Shown here piece after piece: positions 37,905-46,423 of a DNA stretch of 64,000 nt. Each line of letters opens with the position of its first letter. The first letter of the stretch is position 1. The notes below the pieces were generated by a model. The model had not been told where the DNA came from and did no database searches. It was given only the letters and a program-made list of their open reading frames with translations. The position numbers were made by a program, and so were the translations under genes. The DNA comes from Opitutia bacterium. Lineage in GTDB: Bacteria > Verrucomicrobiota > Verrucomicrobiia > Opitutales > Seribacteraceae. The stretch lies in NCBI GenBank assembly GCA_002730975.1, contig PCBO01000152.1:1-64000 (forward strand). The letters are read 5' to 3'.

Positions 37905-38128
37905 GAGGCGTCTTCCGTGTGTTGCGCTATCTCTATTCTACGAGGAGTGTTTCCAAGCTTTTCGGCACAGTCAAGAGAGTACTCTTCATGTCGAGAATCA
38001 CTGTTCGTATTTAGGGAATCAATTTTTCTTATCTGTAAATTGATTTGCTTGAACGTTACTCCTCAGGTGCGGTCTTTAGGTCGTCGCTTGCAGAAGATTA
38101 CTCTGTTTTCTTGTATTCGATGAATTCC

Positions 38129-38579
38129 TATGAATCTGGATCACCGTAAAACTGCCAAAGAACTAGAGCTTTATACTCTTTGTCAAAATTCAGATAGCGA
38201 GTGTGCGTGCCATTTGCTATCGCCAGATCAATTTGAATCGTATTCTTCTTTTGATATCGGACCTACCTGTGGTGTCATGCTCCAGTTTCCACTTTCCTTT
38301 CACATCATGGTAATTCCCGCCCTGCACCTCATCGCCCACTGACCGAAATGTACAAGTACCGTTTTCGAGAAACTGGATATGATGCTGATGTGTCGGATTT
38401 GTTTTGAAAGCATCCCGTACTATCAAGGCAATGGATTCTGGTTGGAGATTCCATGTTCCAATGACATCCTGCTCCTATGCGTATTCCTTAAGATTCCGAT
38501 CAGTTAGTGATCCGGGGCAACCCAAACAGAGAATCGCGAGCACGACCAGAATTAGACTGAGTTGCTTCACTTCTTTCAT
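38129..38579 (-). pseudogene. Broken lipoprotein gene (in-frame stop plus frameshift)
   Basis: A gene remnant read from ATG 38579. It starts as a lipoprotein signal (MKEVKQLSLILVVLAILCLG followed by Cys), continues to LKEYA, and meets TAG at 38477-38475. The same frame resumes as EQDVIGTWNLQ, HHIQFLENGTCTFRS and VKGKWKLEHDTTG. After a frameshift near 38235-38260 the neighbouring frame gives IQIDLAIANGTHTRYLN and ALVLWQFYGDPDS before a TAG ending at 38129. Together this is a complete small lipocalin-like lipoprotein of ~150 residues (GTW..., FLENGT..., GKW..., GDPDS). Two separate lesions argue for decay rather than one sequencing error. Confidence 0.7.
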
Positions 38580-38664
38580 GGCAGAATGTCTAGGGTGAAT
38601 TGACCCCACGCTTCAATTCGTGTGGTTTTGCACTTCGTGTGTTTGTGCATGTAAGAGAGTGGCA

Positions 38665-39192
38665 TTACATTACGGAGAAATACCAACCGTAGAAGGCTAT
38701 CCAGATTCCCGACAAAATGAGTGTCCTGCTTCGAACTTGCAGTTTCGCCAGTAGCTTGCTTGCCACCCACCAAGTGATCCAAGTAAGTAGTATGAAACGC
38801 AGGAGACGAGCGGGGATGCTAACGAGAAGGAAGCTCGGGAAACTAATGCCTTTGGCACCTGCGTAAACCGAGTAGATCTTGTAGGGTCGACCGGTGATCG
38901 GTCCGTAGAAGGTTGCTTTCACTCCGTCATTTTCGATCTGTCCCTCGACCTTTTTAAGTAGTTGTTTATCTATTGCGGGGATTTCAGTCAGGAATCCTTC
39001 AGCGCCTTTTAGATTGTAGTTGCCCCAGCAAAACATTGCGGTTCCACCGACCAATGCACCGACCAATGCCCAAAGACAGGCTTTCGTCGCACGCCTTGGA
39101 TCCTTGAGGGCCAAGTAGGTCAAGAGGATGTCCGGAACGATGAAGAAGACGCTTGCCTCCATCAGTCCCCATGCGATTGCCAGAAGGTTCAC
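38665..39192 (-). CDS. VTT/SNARE-associated-like small membrane protein
   Basis: A 175-residue membrane protein. The GTG start at 39192 overlaps the PlsC stop as GTGA, a sign of translational coupling. Features resemble the VTT (DedA/YqaA-like) group: FFIVPDILLTYLALKDPRRA, a Gly-rich helix (LVGALVGGTAMFCWG), an amphipathic stretch, then FYGPITGRPYKIYSVYAG and IPARLLRFILLTWITWW. YqaA/VTT proteins are linked to membrane lipid scrambling or transport, which fits its place after PlsC, CdsA and a CDP-alcohol phosphatidyltransferase. Last gene of the phospholipid operon. The family call rests on motif pattern only. Confidence 0.6.
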   Translation of the reverse strand: MNLLAIAWGLMEASVFFIVPDILLTYLALKDPRRATKACLWALVGALVGGTAMFCWGNYNLKGAEGFLTEIPAIDKQLLKKVEGQIENDGVKATFYGPITGRPYKIYSVYAGAKGISFPSFLLVSIPARLLRFILLTWITWWVASKLLAKLQVRSRTLILSGIWIAFYGWYFSVM

Positions 39193-39830
39193 TCCCAAGG
39201 AGAGAAATTTCCTTCCTCGGCGAGGGCTGTCATTTGATTGGTCATGTGCTCCATGAATTCGGTTTTGTTGCCTTCCCAAGGGATGGGTTCACCAATGAAA
39301 ACATCAAGGAAAAAGGGTACCAATAGAGCTTCTCCTTTCGGCAGGACCTTGCCCAAGCCGTGCATGTAGATCGGGATCACGGGGGCTTTCGGGCTTTTCT
39401 TGGCGATATGGGCGATGCCTACCTTGAAGTCGCCCAACTGCTCGGGAGCGCCGCGTGAGCCCTCGGGAAACACGATCACGATTTCGCCCCGGTCAAGGGC
39501 TTCGTTGATTTCCGCCAGAGGGTGTTTTCGCTTTGATTTCACTTCCCGGTCCAAGGGGAGAATGCCCATGATGCGCAGGGCAAACCACTTGAGCCAGGGG
39601 TTACGGAAAAAATAGTCCTGAGCAGCTACCGGTCGTATTTTGGGAAGCATGCGGAGGGGGAAAAGGCTCATAAGGGTTACGGCGTCGAGATGGCTGTTGT
39701 GGTTGGCCACTAGCACGGCGGGACCTTTGGCGGGCAATCCTTCTCGGCGACGGACATTCAGTCCGAGGACGATCAGCATGATGGGTCGCACGAAGAGGGC
39801 GAAGAAAAGCAAGCGGCAGAGCTTGTTCAT
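39189..39830 (-). CDS. plsC: 1-acyl-sn-glycerol-3-phosphate acyltransferase (PlsC-like)
   Basis: A 213-residue acyltransferase. The catalytic HX4D motif is NHNSHLD, near residue 43, and the substrate motif FPEGSRG is near residue 120. A hydrophobic N-terminal segment anchors it to the inner membrane. It transfers an acyl chain to lysophosphatidic acid or a related lysolipid. CdsA ends at 39831, adjacent to this gene's start, and the VTT-like gene overlaps its stop. In this setting it probably supplies phosphatidic acid for CdsA; a lysophospholipid remodelling role is the alternative. Confidence 0.88.
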   Translation of the reverse strand: MNKLCRLLFFALFVRPIMLIVLGLNVRRREGLPAKGPAVLVANHNSHLDAVTLMSLFPLRMLPKIRPVAAQDYFFRNPWLKWFALRIMGILPLDREVKSKRKHPLAEINEALDRGEIVIVFPEGSRGAPEQLGDFKVGIAHIAKKSPKAPVIPIYMHGLGKVLPKGEALLVPFFLDVFIGEPIPWEGNKTEFMEHMTNQMTALAEEGNFSPWE

Positions 39831-40805
39831 TTATTGACCTATGCTGGTCCCGAAAGTTTGGAAATCATACAGCCAATAAACATAGTGAAAGAAGAGCGGA
39901 GCGGCATAGGTGAGGCTGTCCACTCGATCGAGTATGCCACCGTGACCCGGAAGAAGACTGCCGCTGTCCTTAACCTGTAGGTCGCGTTTCAATGCCGAGA
40001 GGTTGACGTCACCTACGAATCCTCCGATCCCTATTATCAACCCGGCAACAGAGGATTGCCATCCATTGAGCATGGTGAGGAATGGGCCTGCTTGCCACGC
40101 TATGACTGTCGTGGTGGACACTCCTCCCAGAAAGCCGGCCCAAGTTTTTCCGGGACTGACTTTAGGAAGTATTTTCCTTCGCCCTAGTGATTTACCCCAA
40201 ATGAACTGGCAGACGTCGTTTAGCTGGGTAAGCACGACCAGAAAGAGAACAAGACCAGGTCCTGGGAATGAATCAGGTGCCTTGGACTCTCGAAGAACTA
40301 GCATGAAGGCCGTGTGACTGAGGCAAAAAACCGTCAGCATGAGCCCCCAATGGATTGTACCTGCGGCACGGACATAGCCTTTTGTCTGGCCAATCGTGAC
40401 CATCCGGAGAGGCAACAACAGAAACATGTAAACGGGGATAAAAATGATGAACATCCCGTACCATTCCAAATATACGAGGTAGAATTGCAGTGGAATCGCC
40501 AAGTAAGCCCAAAACAAAACCCGTCGATCCGCCCTTCTTGTCGGAATAAGGGATAGAAATTCCTTAAGGGCCAAGAAGCTCATGAATCCGAAAAAGACGA
40601 TCGATACGTTTCGGCTAAGGGTCATGGCCAGCGAAAATACCGTGACCATCACCCACCAAGAGTTCACCCGTTGCCGGAGGTTGGAAAAATCTCCGGAAGG
40701 CTTCAGCCGAATAAGCGTTTGAACAATTATCGTTGAGAGGATAAGGGCTCCGAATATTGCCGCGAGGCTCCATCGAACGGATGAATCTAGCGTCATGAAA
40801 TTCAT
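39831..40805 (-). CDS. cdsA: Phosphatidate cytidylyltransferase (CdsA family)
   Basis: A 324-residue protein with about eight transmembrane helices. The CdsA signature near the C-terminus reads SALKRDLQVKDSGSLLPGHG followed by GILDRVDSL, with catalytic acidic residues. It makes CDP-diacylglycerol from phosphatidate and CTP. It overlaps the upstream CDP-alcohol phosphatidyltransferase by four bases (ATGA). A CdsA next to a CDP-alcohol transferase recalls the YnbA-YnbB pair of E. coli, so this may be a secondary rather than the main cell enzyme; that is inference. Confidence 0.88.
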   Translation of the reverse strand: MNFMTLDSSVRWSLAAIFGALILSTIIVQTLIRLKPSGDFSNLRQRVNSWWVMVTVFSLAMTLSRNVSIVFFGFMSFLALKEFLSLIPTRRADRRVLFWAYLAIPLQFYLVYLEWYGMFIIFIPVYMFLLLPLRMVTIGQTKGYVRAAGTIHWGLMLTVFCLSHTAFMLVLRESKAPDSFPGPGLVLFLVVLTQLNDVCQFIWGKSLGRRKILPKVSPGKTWAGFLGGVSTTTVIAWQAGPFLTMLNGWQSSVAGLIIGIGGFVGDVNLSALKRDLQVKDSGSLLPGHGGILDRVDSLTYAAPLFFHYVYWLYDFQTFGTSIGQ

Positions 40806-41419
40806 ACTTTCACCTCCTGCAAGGCATGTTTGGCTCTGTTGACGATCGTTAACAATAGCAGAATTAGAATTACGCCAAATGCAGCATCAAGCCAAGGTTC
40901 TACTTTTACGCCACAGCCAATTAAAAGGCAGATCAATCCGAAGGAGAAGGCACGATCGCTTTTTCCCATGGGGCCTTCGTAGCGACGACTCGCTCCGATT
41001 TGGACGGCCACGACTCCGGTCATTTCACTAATTACGGAAAGTAGCACGATGGCGACAATCAGTTCGAGGCGAAAGCCGGGCAGCAGGGCAAGTGGCAAAT
41101 AAAGTGCGGTGTCCGATACCACGTCTCCGATTTCATTGAGCACTGCGCCCAGATCGGATTTCATGTCATGTTCGCGAGCCAGCATGCCGTCGATCGCGTT
41201 CAATGCCATACGAACGAACAACATGCCCGGGATAATGAGCAGGGGCCACTTCTCACCTGGCCAAATAGCAAGGCAAGCTCCCGCCCCGATGGATAAGACT
41301 GCAGCCAAAACAGTCACCTGATTTGCGGTGACGCCAAGGTTTACCAAACTTTTCGTGATCGGTCGCAACAGACCTTGAAACTTTGGCTTTAGGTCGTAAA
41401 TACTCGGCATATTTGCCAT
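40802..41419 (-). CDS. CDP-alcohol phosphatidyltransferase
   Basis: A 205-residue membrane enzyme with the family motif DGxxARxxxxxxxxGxxxDxxxD, seen here as DGMLAREHDMKSDLGAVLNE followed by IGDVVSD. About five to six hydrophobic helices follow. The family swaps CMP on a CDP-lipid for a polar alcohol (glycerol phosphate, inositol phosphate, serine and others); the alcohol cannot be told from the motif. First gene of a four-gene minus-strand operon with CdsA, PlsC and a VTT-like protein. Confidence 0.88.
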   Translation of the reverse strand: MANMPSIYDLKPKFQGLLRPITKSLVNLGVTANQVTVLAAVLSIGAGACLAIWPGEKWPLLIIPGMLFVRMALNAIDGMLAREHDMKSDLGAVLNEIGDVVSDTALYLPLALLPGFRLELIVAIVLLSVISEMTGVVAVQIGASRRYEGPMGKSDRAFSFGLICLLIGCGVKVEPWLDAAFGVILILLLLTIVNRAKHALQEVKV

Positions 41420-41488
41420 GCTTTAGTACATTCGCATACATGGCAAGCGATATAATTGATTCCTTTATTTCTCGGATAAGCGACTCTT

Positions 41489-42130
41489 TTACTTCTTTTG
41501 CTTATCGCTGATTGAGGTACCGAATAATTGTTTTCTTAAAGCTTGGAGGCAGGAGCGAAAAAAGAGCATTAGGTGAAGGCAGGTGGGCAGAGTGGCCGAT
41601 ACGCCCATAATGATTCCAAAGTATATGTTCTTCGCGTTTTCTCGTCCCGTGGGATCCTGCAGGGCCTGAACGGCTCGAGTGGTGTATTTCTCGCTTCGAA
41701 GTGTCAGTTCTTCCGGTGCGGACTCAAACAGGCTTATGAACCATCCACCTGTAGTGAAGACGAAGAGCACCCAAAAAGTTGCGATCACTGCAATTACTAA
41801 GTCGAGCGAGAGGTGCATTACGTATTCGGTAGTGCTTTTTGCGGTGAGGGCTCGGCGAATGATCCAGATTGTGACGAAGAAGGATAGGCTATCAAAAAGG
41901 GCTCCGAGGATTCCCACTGGGAACTGCAGTTTTAGGTAGTGGTTTGCCTCTTGGGTAAGCATGTATTGCGGGAAGGCGGTGAATATTCCCCACCAGTAGC
42001 AACCTACGTTAAGGAAAACGAAGAACAGGAACAGGATCGGGAAGAATATTTTTAGTGGACCGCGACGTCGCTCGTAGACGTCGAGGATCGTGTGAAGTGA
42101 ATCTCGCCAAATCGCTACGATGCGGACCAT
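41489..42130 (-). CDS. Multi-pass membrane protein of unknown function
   Basis: A 213-residue protein with four long hydrophobic segments, near residues 28-50, 68-92, 105-135 and 170-192. The last is followed by a basic tail (ALRKQLFGTSISDKQKK). No enzyme motif was found and I do not recognise the family. The hydrophilic loop between helices 3 and 4 is acidic then mixed (SAPEELTLRSEKYTTRAVQ). It lies 69 bases upstream of the phospholipid operon on the same strand and 13 bases after a Gfo/Idh gene, so it may be co-transcribed with either. Confidence 0.65.
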   Translation of the reverse strand: MVRIVAIWRDSLHTILDVYERRRGPLKIFFPILFLFFVFLNVGCYWWGIFTAFPQYMLTQEANHYLKLQFPVGILGALFDSLSFFVTIWIIRRALTAKSTTEYVMHLSLDLVIAVIATFWVLFVFTTGGWFISLFESAPEELTLRSEKYTTRAVQALQDPTGRENAKNIYFGIIMGVSATLPTCLHLMLFFRSCLQALRKQLFGTSISDKQKK

Positions 42131-42143
42131 GATCGATTCGGAA

Positions 42144-43103
42144 TTATTCGATACCGACGTGGCGTTCTTCCTCGACGGAGGTTTCGCAAGCTTCTATTAT
42201 CTTCATACAGGTCACGGCATCTTCCAAAGTGGAAAGGGGCTCTTCACCAAGTCCGACTACTCTTTCTAAGAAATGCTTGCCTGTTGCCCGGATGGTATAC
42301 GGATAAGCGGAATAGGTTTGAGAATGGACTACGGCGGGAGTGTTTTCCACCCAATCTCTGTAGCTGTAGCGAGTGGCGCCCTTTGTGCCGATCACCTTGA
42401 TCATGAAGGTCCAGGGGTCACCCGCATGGTCGTCGGCGGCGAAACTGGCGCAAAGATGGGAGAGAGCTCCGTTCTTCATTTTCAAAGTGGCCATGGCAAT
42501 GTTTTCTTGAGGTACCGAACCGTCGTTGACAGTGGCTTTCATGCAGGAAACCTTTTCCGGTTCTCCCACTGCATAGAGAGTACAGTAGGCATGGTGAGTG
42601 AGGATTTGTCGAATGACGCCCGGATATCGCGCAGCCACCTCTTCGGGATGGTGAATGTTGTAGAGAACGTAAACGGCGACCAAGTCGCCAAGCTTGCCAC
42701 TTTGAATGAGATCCTTGGCCCGCATCACACTTGGCTCGTATATGTAATTGTGTACGGGAGCGACCTTTACTCCCTTGGCGGCGGCGGCTTCCTTCATCTC
42801 GAGGATTTCGTTAATGGTAATGGCAGTCGGCTTTTCAACGAGTACATGGCAACCACGTTCGATAGCCATGAGGGTATACTCGTAATGAGTCTCCATGTTC
42901 GTGAGAACATATACGACGTCCACGGCTTCCATAAGCGCTTCGGGAGAGTCAAATACTTGGCAGCCGAACAAGGCGGCCTTCTCTTCGGCCCGCGAACGAG
43001 TACGGTTCCAGATGCCGAGTAGCTCGGCTTCGCGCGTTTCCTTGAGGCCCTCGGCGTGTAACAGCGAGATATCTCCCGCTCCAATGAATCCTACCTTTGT
43101 CAT
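42144..43103 (-). CDS. Gfo/Idh/MocA-family oxidoreductase
   Basis: A 319-residue cytoplasmic dehydrogenase without signal peptide. The Rossmann motif is GFIGAGDISLLHAEGL, the family lysine sits in HVLVEKPTAIT, and the catalytic His region reads LTHHAYCTLYAVGEP. It is distinct in sequence from the other three family members in the window. It is divergent from ydbH, with a ~110-base shared promoter region, and lies 13 bases upstream of the unknown membrane protein. Substrate unknown; the family oxidises sugars, inositols and their phosphates or nucleotides with NAD(P). Confidence 0.86.
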   Translation of the reverse strand: MTKVGFIGAGDISLLHAEGLKETREAELLGIWNRTRSRAEEKAALFGCQVFDSPEALMEAVDVVYVLTNMETHYEYTLMAIERGCHVLVEKPTAITINEILEMKEAAAAKGVKVAPVHNYIYEPSVMRAKDLIQSGKLGDLVAVYVLYNIHHPEEVAARYPGVIRQILTHHAYCTLYAVGEPEKVSCMKATVNDGSVPQENIAMATLKMKNGALSHLCASFAADDHAGDPWTFMIKVIGTKGATRYSYRDWVENTPAVVHSQTYSAYPYTIRATGKHFLERVVGLGEEPLSTLEDAVTCMKIIEACETSVEEERHVGIE

Positions 43104-43212
43104 AATTGGAAATTTAATTTTGTAAAATGTTAGCCATAACGGCTTTTCTAGTCAAAGGAAGTAAACTCTTTTGTCTTTCCTCTCTCCTTTCATCGCGCAT
43201 CGTGCAAATGAC

Positions 43213-45777
43213 ATGAGCAAAAAGGAACTCAAAACTTTGCGGGTCAGGCGATTTTGCCTGCGGCTTTTTATCGGTATCATCGTATTGCTCGTATGCGGCT
43301 TGTCCATCCTTTGGTGGCGTTTACCGAGATTGCTAGAGTCTTTTGCAGTGAAAGAGGCTGCAGAAGTAGGTTTTCATGAGCCGACAGCTGTTATCGAGCA
43401 AGTCGAACTGTCCTCCAAGGGTTCCTCCATAACGGGGCTTCGCTTGTCGGACGATAAAACGGACCTGACTTTGGCCAGACTTGCTGTTACCTATGATTTG
43501 GATGAAGCTCTCGATGGAATGGTCGAAAAGCTGGAATTGTTCGGCCTTCGCCTTGTATTGGATATGCAAGCTTGGGTCGACGAGTTGACCGAGCCTTCTT
43601 CCTTAACCGACGAAACCATCGAGGAACAAATTCGTTTGTTTTTGGAACAACCCGTTTTCCGGCACATTCAACTTCATGACGCGAATCTCACCATGAATTA
43701 CGGCGATTCTCAAGGTCGTGCTCTTGTCGATGCACGCTTGTCGGCAGGACCGAGTGGGATCAGGCTAGACCTCAATGCTTCTGTAGGAGAGGCACCCGTT
43801 TCCGTTCTGACCAGCTTTGCGGCAGATGAGAATGCAACTTTGTTGACTTCTTATTTCGGTTTTCCCGATCTAGTCGCCTTGAAAAAGGCAATAGGGGGCT
43901 GGCCATTGCAATTTGGGCTTGATGAATTTTTACTTTTAAGCGGTTTCGCCGAGATTGAAGGCAAGGCAGGCGTAAGCGGGGATTCTCTCGTTTCTCCGAC
44001 CTTCGACCTAAGTGCCGGTGATCTTTCTCTCGCTGTTCTGGGGCAAACTATGGGAATCCCCCATGTTTTCATGTCTGCTTTGGAAACTGGTGATGGGTCT
44101 TGGAAAATAGACGCAAAAGGGACAACCGAGTTAAACGCCACGGGCATAGCCGACAACTGGGCTCTCGAGGCTTTCGTCGATTCCAATGCCTGTGAAGCTA
44201 CTCTCACTGTGGATCAATTGCGTATCTTTGCCCCCTTGCCGATAATGACCTTGAGCCAATTGCGTCTGCCCACCTGGCGAATTCCATATGCCGACCCTGG
44301 CCGACTTCCTCTGGGCGAAAGTAAAACCATTCTGTTTGACGATTTCTCCCTCACCGACGGGAGCTTTATCTTCAATCTCTACGAGGGGGAGCTTACCGTT
44401 GCTTTTCCCGAGAAAGGGGAAGCCTTTGGCGTGCAACTCGCTCCTACCGATGCAGTACTTCCTGAGCAAGGCGTCGTGTTTCGTAACTTTTCCTACACTG
44501 GAGTGGTCGAACCTCTCCGTGAACCCTACATCTCCTTTCCGCAAAGCCTTTCTGGAGAAAGCATCATTCTTGGAGAGGAATCACTCGTCTCCAACGTCGC
44601 GTGTTCGTTCCACCTGCTTAACCTGAGCAAGGGAGTCGTTGACTCTTTGGCTTTCACTTTCGACGGTTCCGCCTATGAGGTGAATCCCGCCAAGATTACG
44701 ATTGAGCAATTCGAGAATGGAAGTGTGTCCATCGACCTGAATGCCTCCACCTTCAATATGCCTGATTTTCCCGTAAAAGTAGAAGGTCTTAGTGGCCAAA
44801 TTTCCCTCTTGGCAATTGACCCTCTTTCGACTTCAGGTTTTCAAGAATTGCGTTTCGACACTATTCATTACGGGGGTATGGATGGAGTTCTAGTCTCAGA
44901 TGTTGAATTGTCGTTTCACCTGCTTAACCTGAGTAAGGGATTCGTTGACTCGTTGGCTTTCACTTTCGACGGTTCCGCCTACGAGGTGAATCCCGCCAAG
45001 ATTACGATTGAGCAATTCGAGAATGGAAGTATGTCCATCGACCTTAACGCTTCCACCTTCAGCATTCCTGATCTCCCTCTAAGCATTGAAGGCATTAGGA
45101 GCGTAATGACAATGTCTTCCCTTGATCCTCTTGTTTCTGCGGGTTCTCAAGAATTGCGTTTAGACGCTATTCGCTATGGGGAGCTTGCCCTTCTCGACGT
45201 TCGCCTCTTGTTTTCTCTTGAAGCCAATGGAACTTTCGCACTCCATGAAGGGAATGCCAGCTTGCTTGGCGGTGAAGTCGTTTTCGAACCGACCCGCTTT
45301 AAGTTGGAGGACAAAGAAAAGAAATTGGCCATTCGCCTGCGTGACGTCGGAGGTAGTCGTGTTGTCGCTCTCCTCAACGAGTTCGACGGTGAAGTCGAAG
45401 GAAAGTTTTCGGGGCTTATCCCTCTGAGTAATCAAGGCGGAGCATGGGATTACGTCGGAGGCTATCTCGAACTTAACCCCGGGACTCCTGGGCGTATTCG
45501 CTACCGTTCGGATGGAATTCTTACTTCCGACGTGCCGCCGGGTTCAGCGGAATTCAAACGATTGCGGCAAGTGGAGTTGGCGCTAAAGGACTTGGATGTA
45601 AAACGTCTCCGGCTCGATTTTTTGCTGGAAGATGGCCAGAGGCGCATCATGGGCGACGTTCAAGGAAAATCACAGATAGATAAAAAAACATCCATAAGCC
45701 TCGATTACCGTCCCAAAATCCTTGCCGGATTCGATGAACTTCTCCAATTGAATTCCAATGCTCTCGGGCTGGATTGA
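43213..45777 (+). CDS. ydbH: YdbH-like AsmA-type intermembrane bridge protein
   Basis: An 854-residue protein with one N-terminal transmembrane helix (LFIGIIVLLVCGLSILWW) and a long periplasmic region rich in short beta-strands. The C-terminal third (GGEVVFEPTRF, LLNEFDGEVEGKFSGLIPLS, NPGTPGRIRYRSDG) matches the YdbH signature region. In E. coli, YdbH works with YnbE and YdbL as an AsmA-like bridge carrying phospholipids to the outer membrane. Homologues of both partners follow immediately here. The start is taken at ATG 43213 (MSKKELKTLRVRRF); a TTG at 43171 is possible. An internal near-identical duplication of ~50 residues is present (see repeat entry). Confidence 0.82.
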   Translation: MSKKELKTLRVRRFCLRLFIGIIVLLVCGLSILWWRLPRLLESFAVKEAAEVGFHEPTAVIEQVELSSKGSSITGLRLSDDKTDLTLARLAVTYDLDEALDGMVEKLELFGLRLVLDMQAWVDELTEPSSLTDETIEEQIRLFLEQPVFRHIQLHDANLTMNYGDSQGRALVDARLSAGPSGIRLDLNASVGEAPVSVLTSFAADENATLLTSYFGFPDLVALKKAIGGWPLQFGLDEFLLLSGFAEIEGKAGVSGDSLVSPTFDLSAGDLSLAVLGQTMGIPHVFMSALETGDGSWKIDAKGTTELNATGIADNWALEAFVDSNACEATLTVDQLRIFAPLPIMTLSQLRLPTWRIPYADPGRLPLGESKTILFDDFSLTDGSFIFNLYEGELTVAFPEKGEAFGVQLAPTDAVLPEQGVVFRNFSYTGVVEPLREPYISFPQSLSGESIILGEESLVSNVACSFHLLNLSKGVVDSLAFTFDGSAYEVNPAKITIEQFENGSVSIDLNASTFNMPDFPVKVEGLSGQISLLAIDPLSTSGFQELRFDTIHYGGMDGVLVSDVELSFHLLNLSKGFVDSLAFTFDGSAYEVNPAKITIEQFENGSMSIDLNASTFSIPDLPLSIEGIRSVMTMSSLDPLVSAGSQELRLDAIRYGELALLDVRLLFSLEANGTFALHEGNASLLGGEVVFEPTRFKLEDKEKKLAIRLRDVGGSRVVALLNEFDGEVEGKFSGLIPLSNQGGAWDYVGGYLELNPGTPGRIRYRSDGILTSDVPPGSAEFKRLRQVELALKDLDVKRLRLDFLLEDGQRRIMGDVQGKSQIDKKTSISLDYRPKILAGFDELLQLNSNALGLD
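44605..45063 (+). repeat. Internal tandem duplication in ydbH
   Basis: Bases 44605-44757 and 44911-45063 are nearly identical, offset by exactly 306 bases (102 codons). Both encode SLAFTFDGSAYEVNPAKITI and then EQFENGSxSIDLNAS. The spacer between the copies is diverged. The high identity points to a recent in-frame duplication or gene conversion within the beta-strand scaffold. Confidence 0.9.
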
Positions 45778-45843
45778 ACAACTTTCTATTTTTTTCCAAA
45801 ATCCAGTTGCGCGGAAGCCTCTTACAAGAGTAAGTTTTATCCC

Positions 45844-46047
45844 ATGCTTTCAATTACACGATTGTCTTTTATCTCTGCGGTCCTCGCTTTCGTGGGTTGC
45901 ACGACCATTAAGACCGAACACCACATCACCCTAGATCACAACATCACGATCAAGATAGAAAAGGAAGTGAACAGCTTCCTGGATGATCTTTATGGGGATT
46001 TGGATACTGAGGAAAACAATGCCGAAAACGGCAAAAAACCGGAGTGA
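45844..46047 (+). CDS. ynbE: YnbE-like outer-membrane lipoprotein
   Basis: A 67-residue lipoprotein. The signal ends at C19 (SAVLAFVGC), followed by KTEHHITLDHNITIKIEKEV and an acidic tail. The order lipid anchor, then alternating beta-strand ITLDHNITIKIEKEV, then DxLxxDL matches YnbE, a small outer-membrane partner that caps the YdbH bridge in E. coli. It sits between ydbH (66 bases upstream) and ydbL (4 bases downstream), the same gene order as in enterobacteria. At this size the call depends strongly on context. Confidence 0.8.
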   Translation: MLSITRLSFISAVLAFVGCTTIKTEHHITLDHNITIKIEKEVNSFLDDLYGDLDTEENNAENGKKPE

Positions 46048-46051
46048 GACA

Positions 46052-46423
46052 ATGAGACAAGTTTTAGGATTATTTTATTTTGCAGCATGCCTGTTCATGT
46101 TTGCCGGAAATAGTTTCGGCAAATCCGATCTCAAGGATCGAATGAAGGAACGGTTACCGGAAGTCATCGCGGCAAAAAAAGCTGGTACGGTAGGAGAGGG
46201 GAGTGACGGTTTACTCTACGTCCGTCCATCCGCAGGTGACGATGAGGTCAAATTAGCCAAAGCGGAGAATGCCGATCGCGCAACTTTCTTTATTCAAACC
46301 GCTAAGGCGCTAGATAATGTTTCCCCTTCGGACATAGCCAAGCAATGGGCTAAGGGAATGTGGGCCAAAGGCAGCGAAGGTCATTGGTATCGCAGTTCGA
46401 AAGGCATTTGGTCACAGAAGTGA
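46052..46423 (+). CDS. ydbL: YdbL-like periplasmic protein (DUF1318)
   Basis: A 123-residue exported protein with a signal peptide (VLGLFYFAACLFMFAGNSFG). A mature domain with LKDRMKERLPEVIAAKKAGT, VGEGSDGLLYVR and a C-terminal GHWYRSSKGIWSQK follows, the DUF1318 pattern in which the family ends NGKWxRK. The start at ATG 46052 has GGAG eight bases upstream; an in-frame ATG at 45983 lies inside ynbE. YdbL is a periplasmic chaperone-like factor for the YdbH-YnbE bridge. The next gene's GTG start overlaps its stop. Confidence 0.82.
   Translation: MRQVLGLFYFAACLFMFAGNSFGKSDLKDRMKERLPEVIAAKKAGTVGEGSDGLLYVRPSAGDDEVKLAKAENADRATFFIQTAKALDNVSPSDIAKQWAKGMWAKGSEGHWYRSSKGIWSQK

Noticed and set aside
42273-43022. 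A 249-codon plus-strand frame opposite a Gfo/Idh gene
   Set aside because: The minus-strand dehydrogenase carries the Rossmann and EKP motifs; the plus frame shows none.
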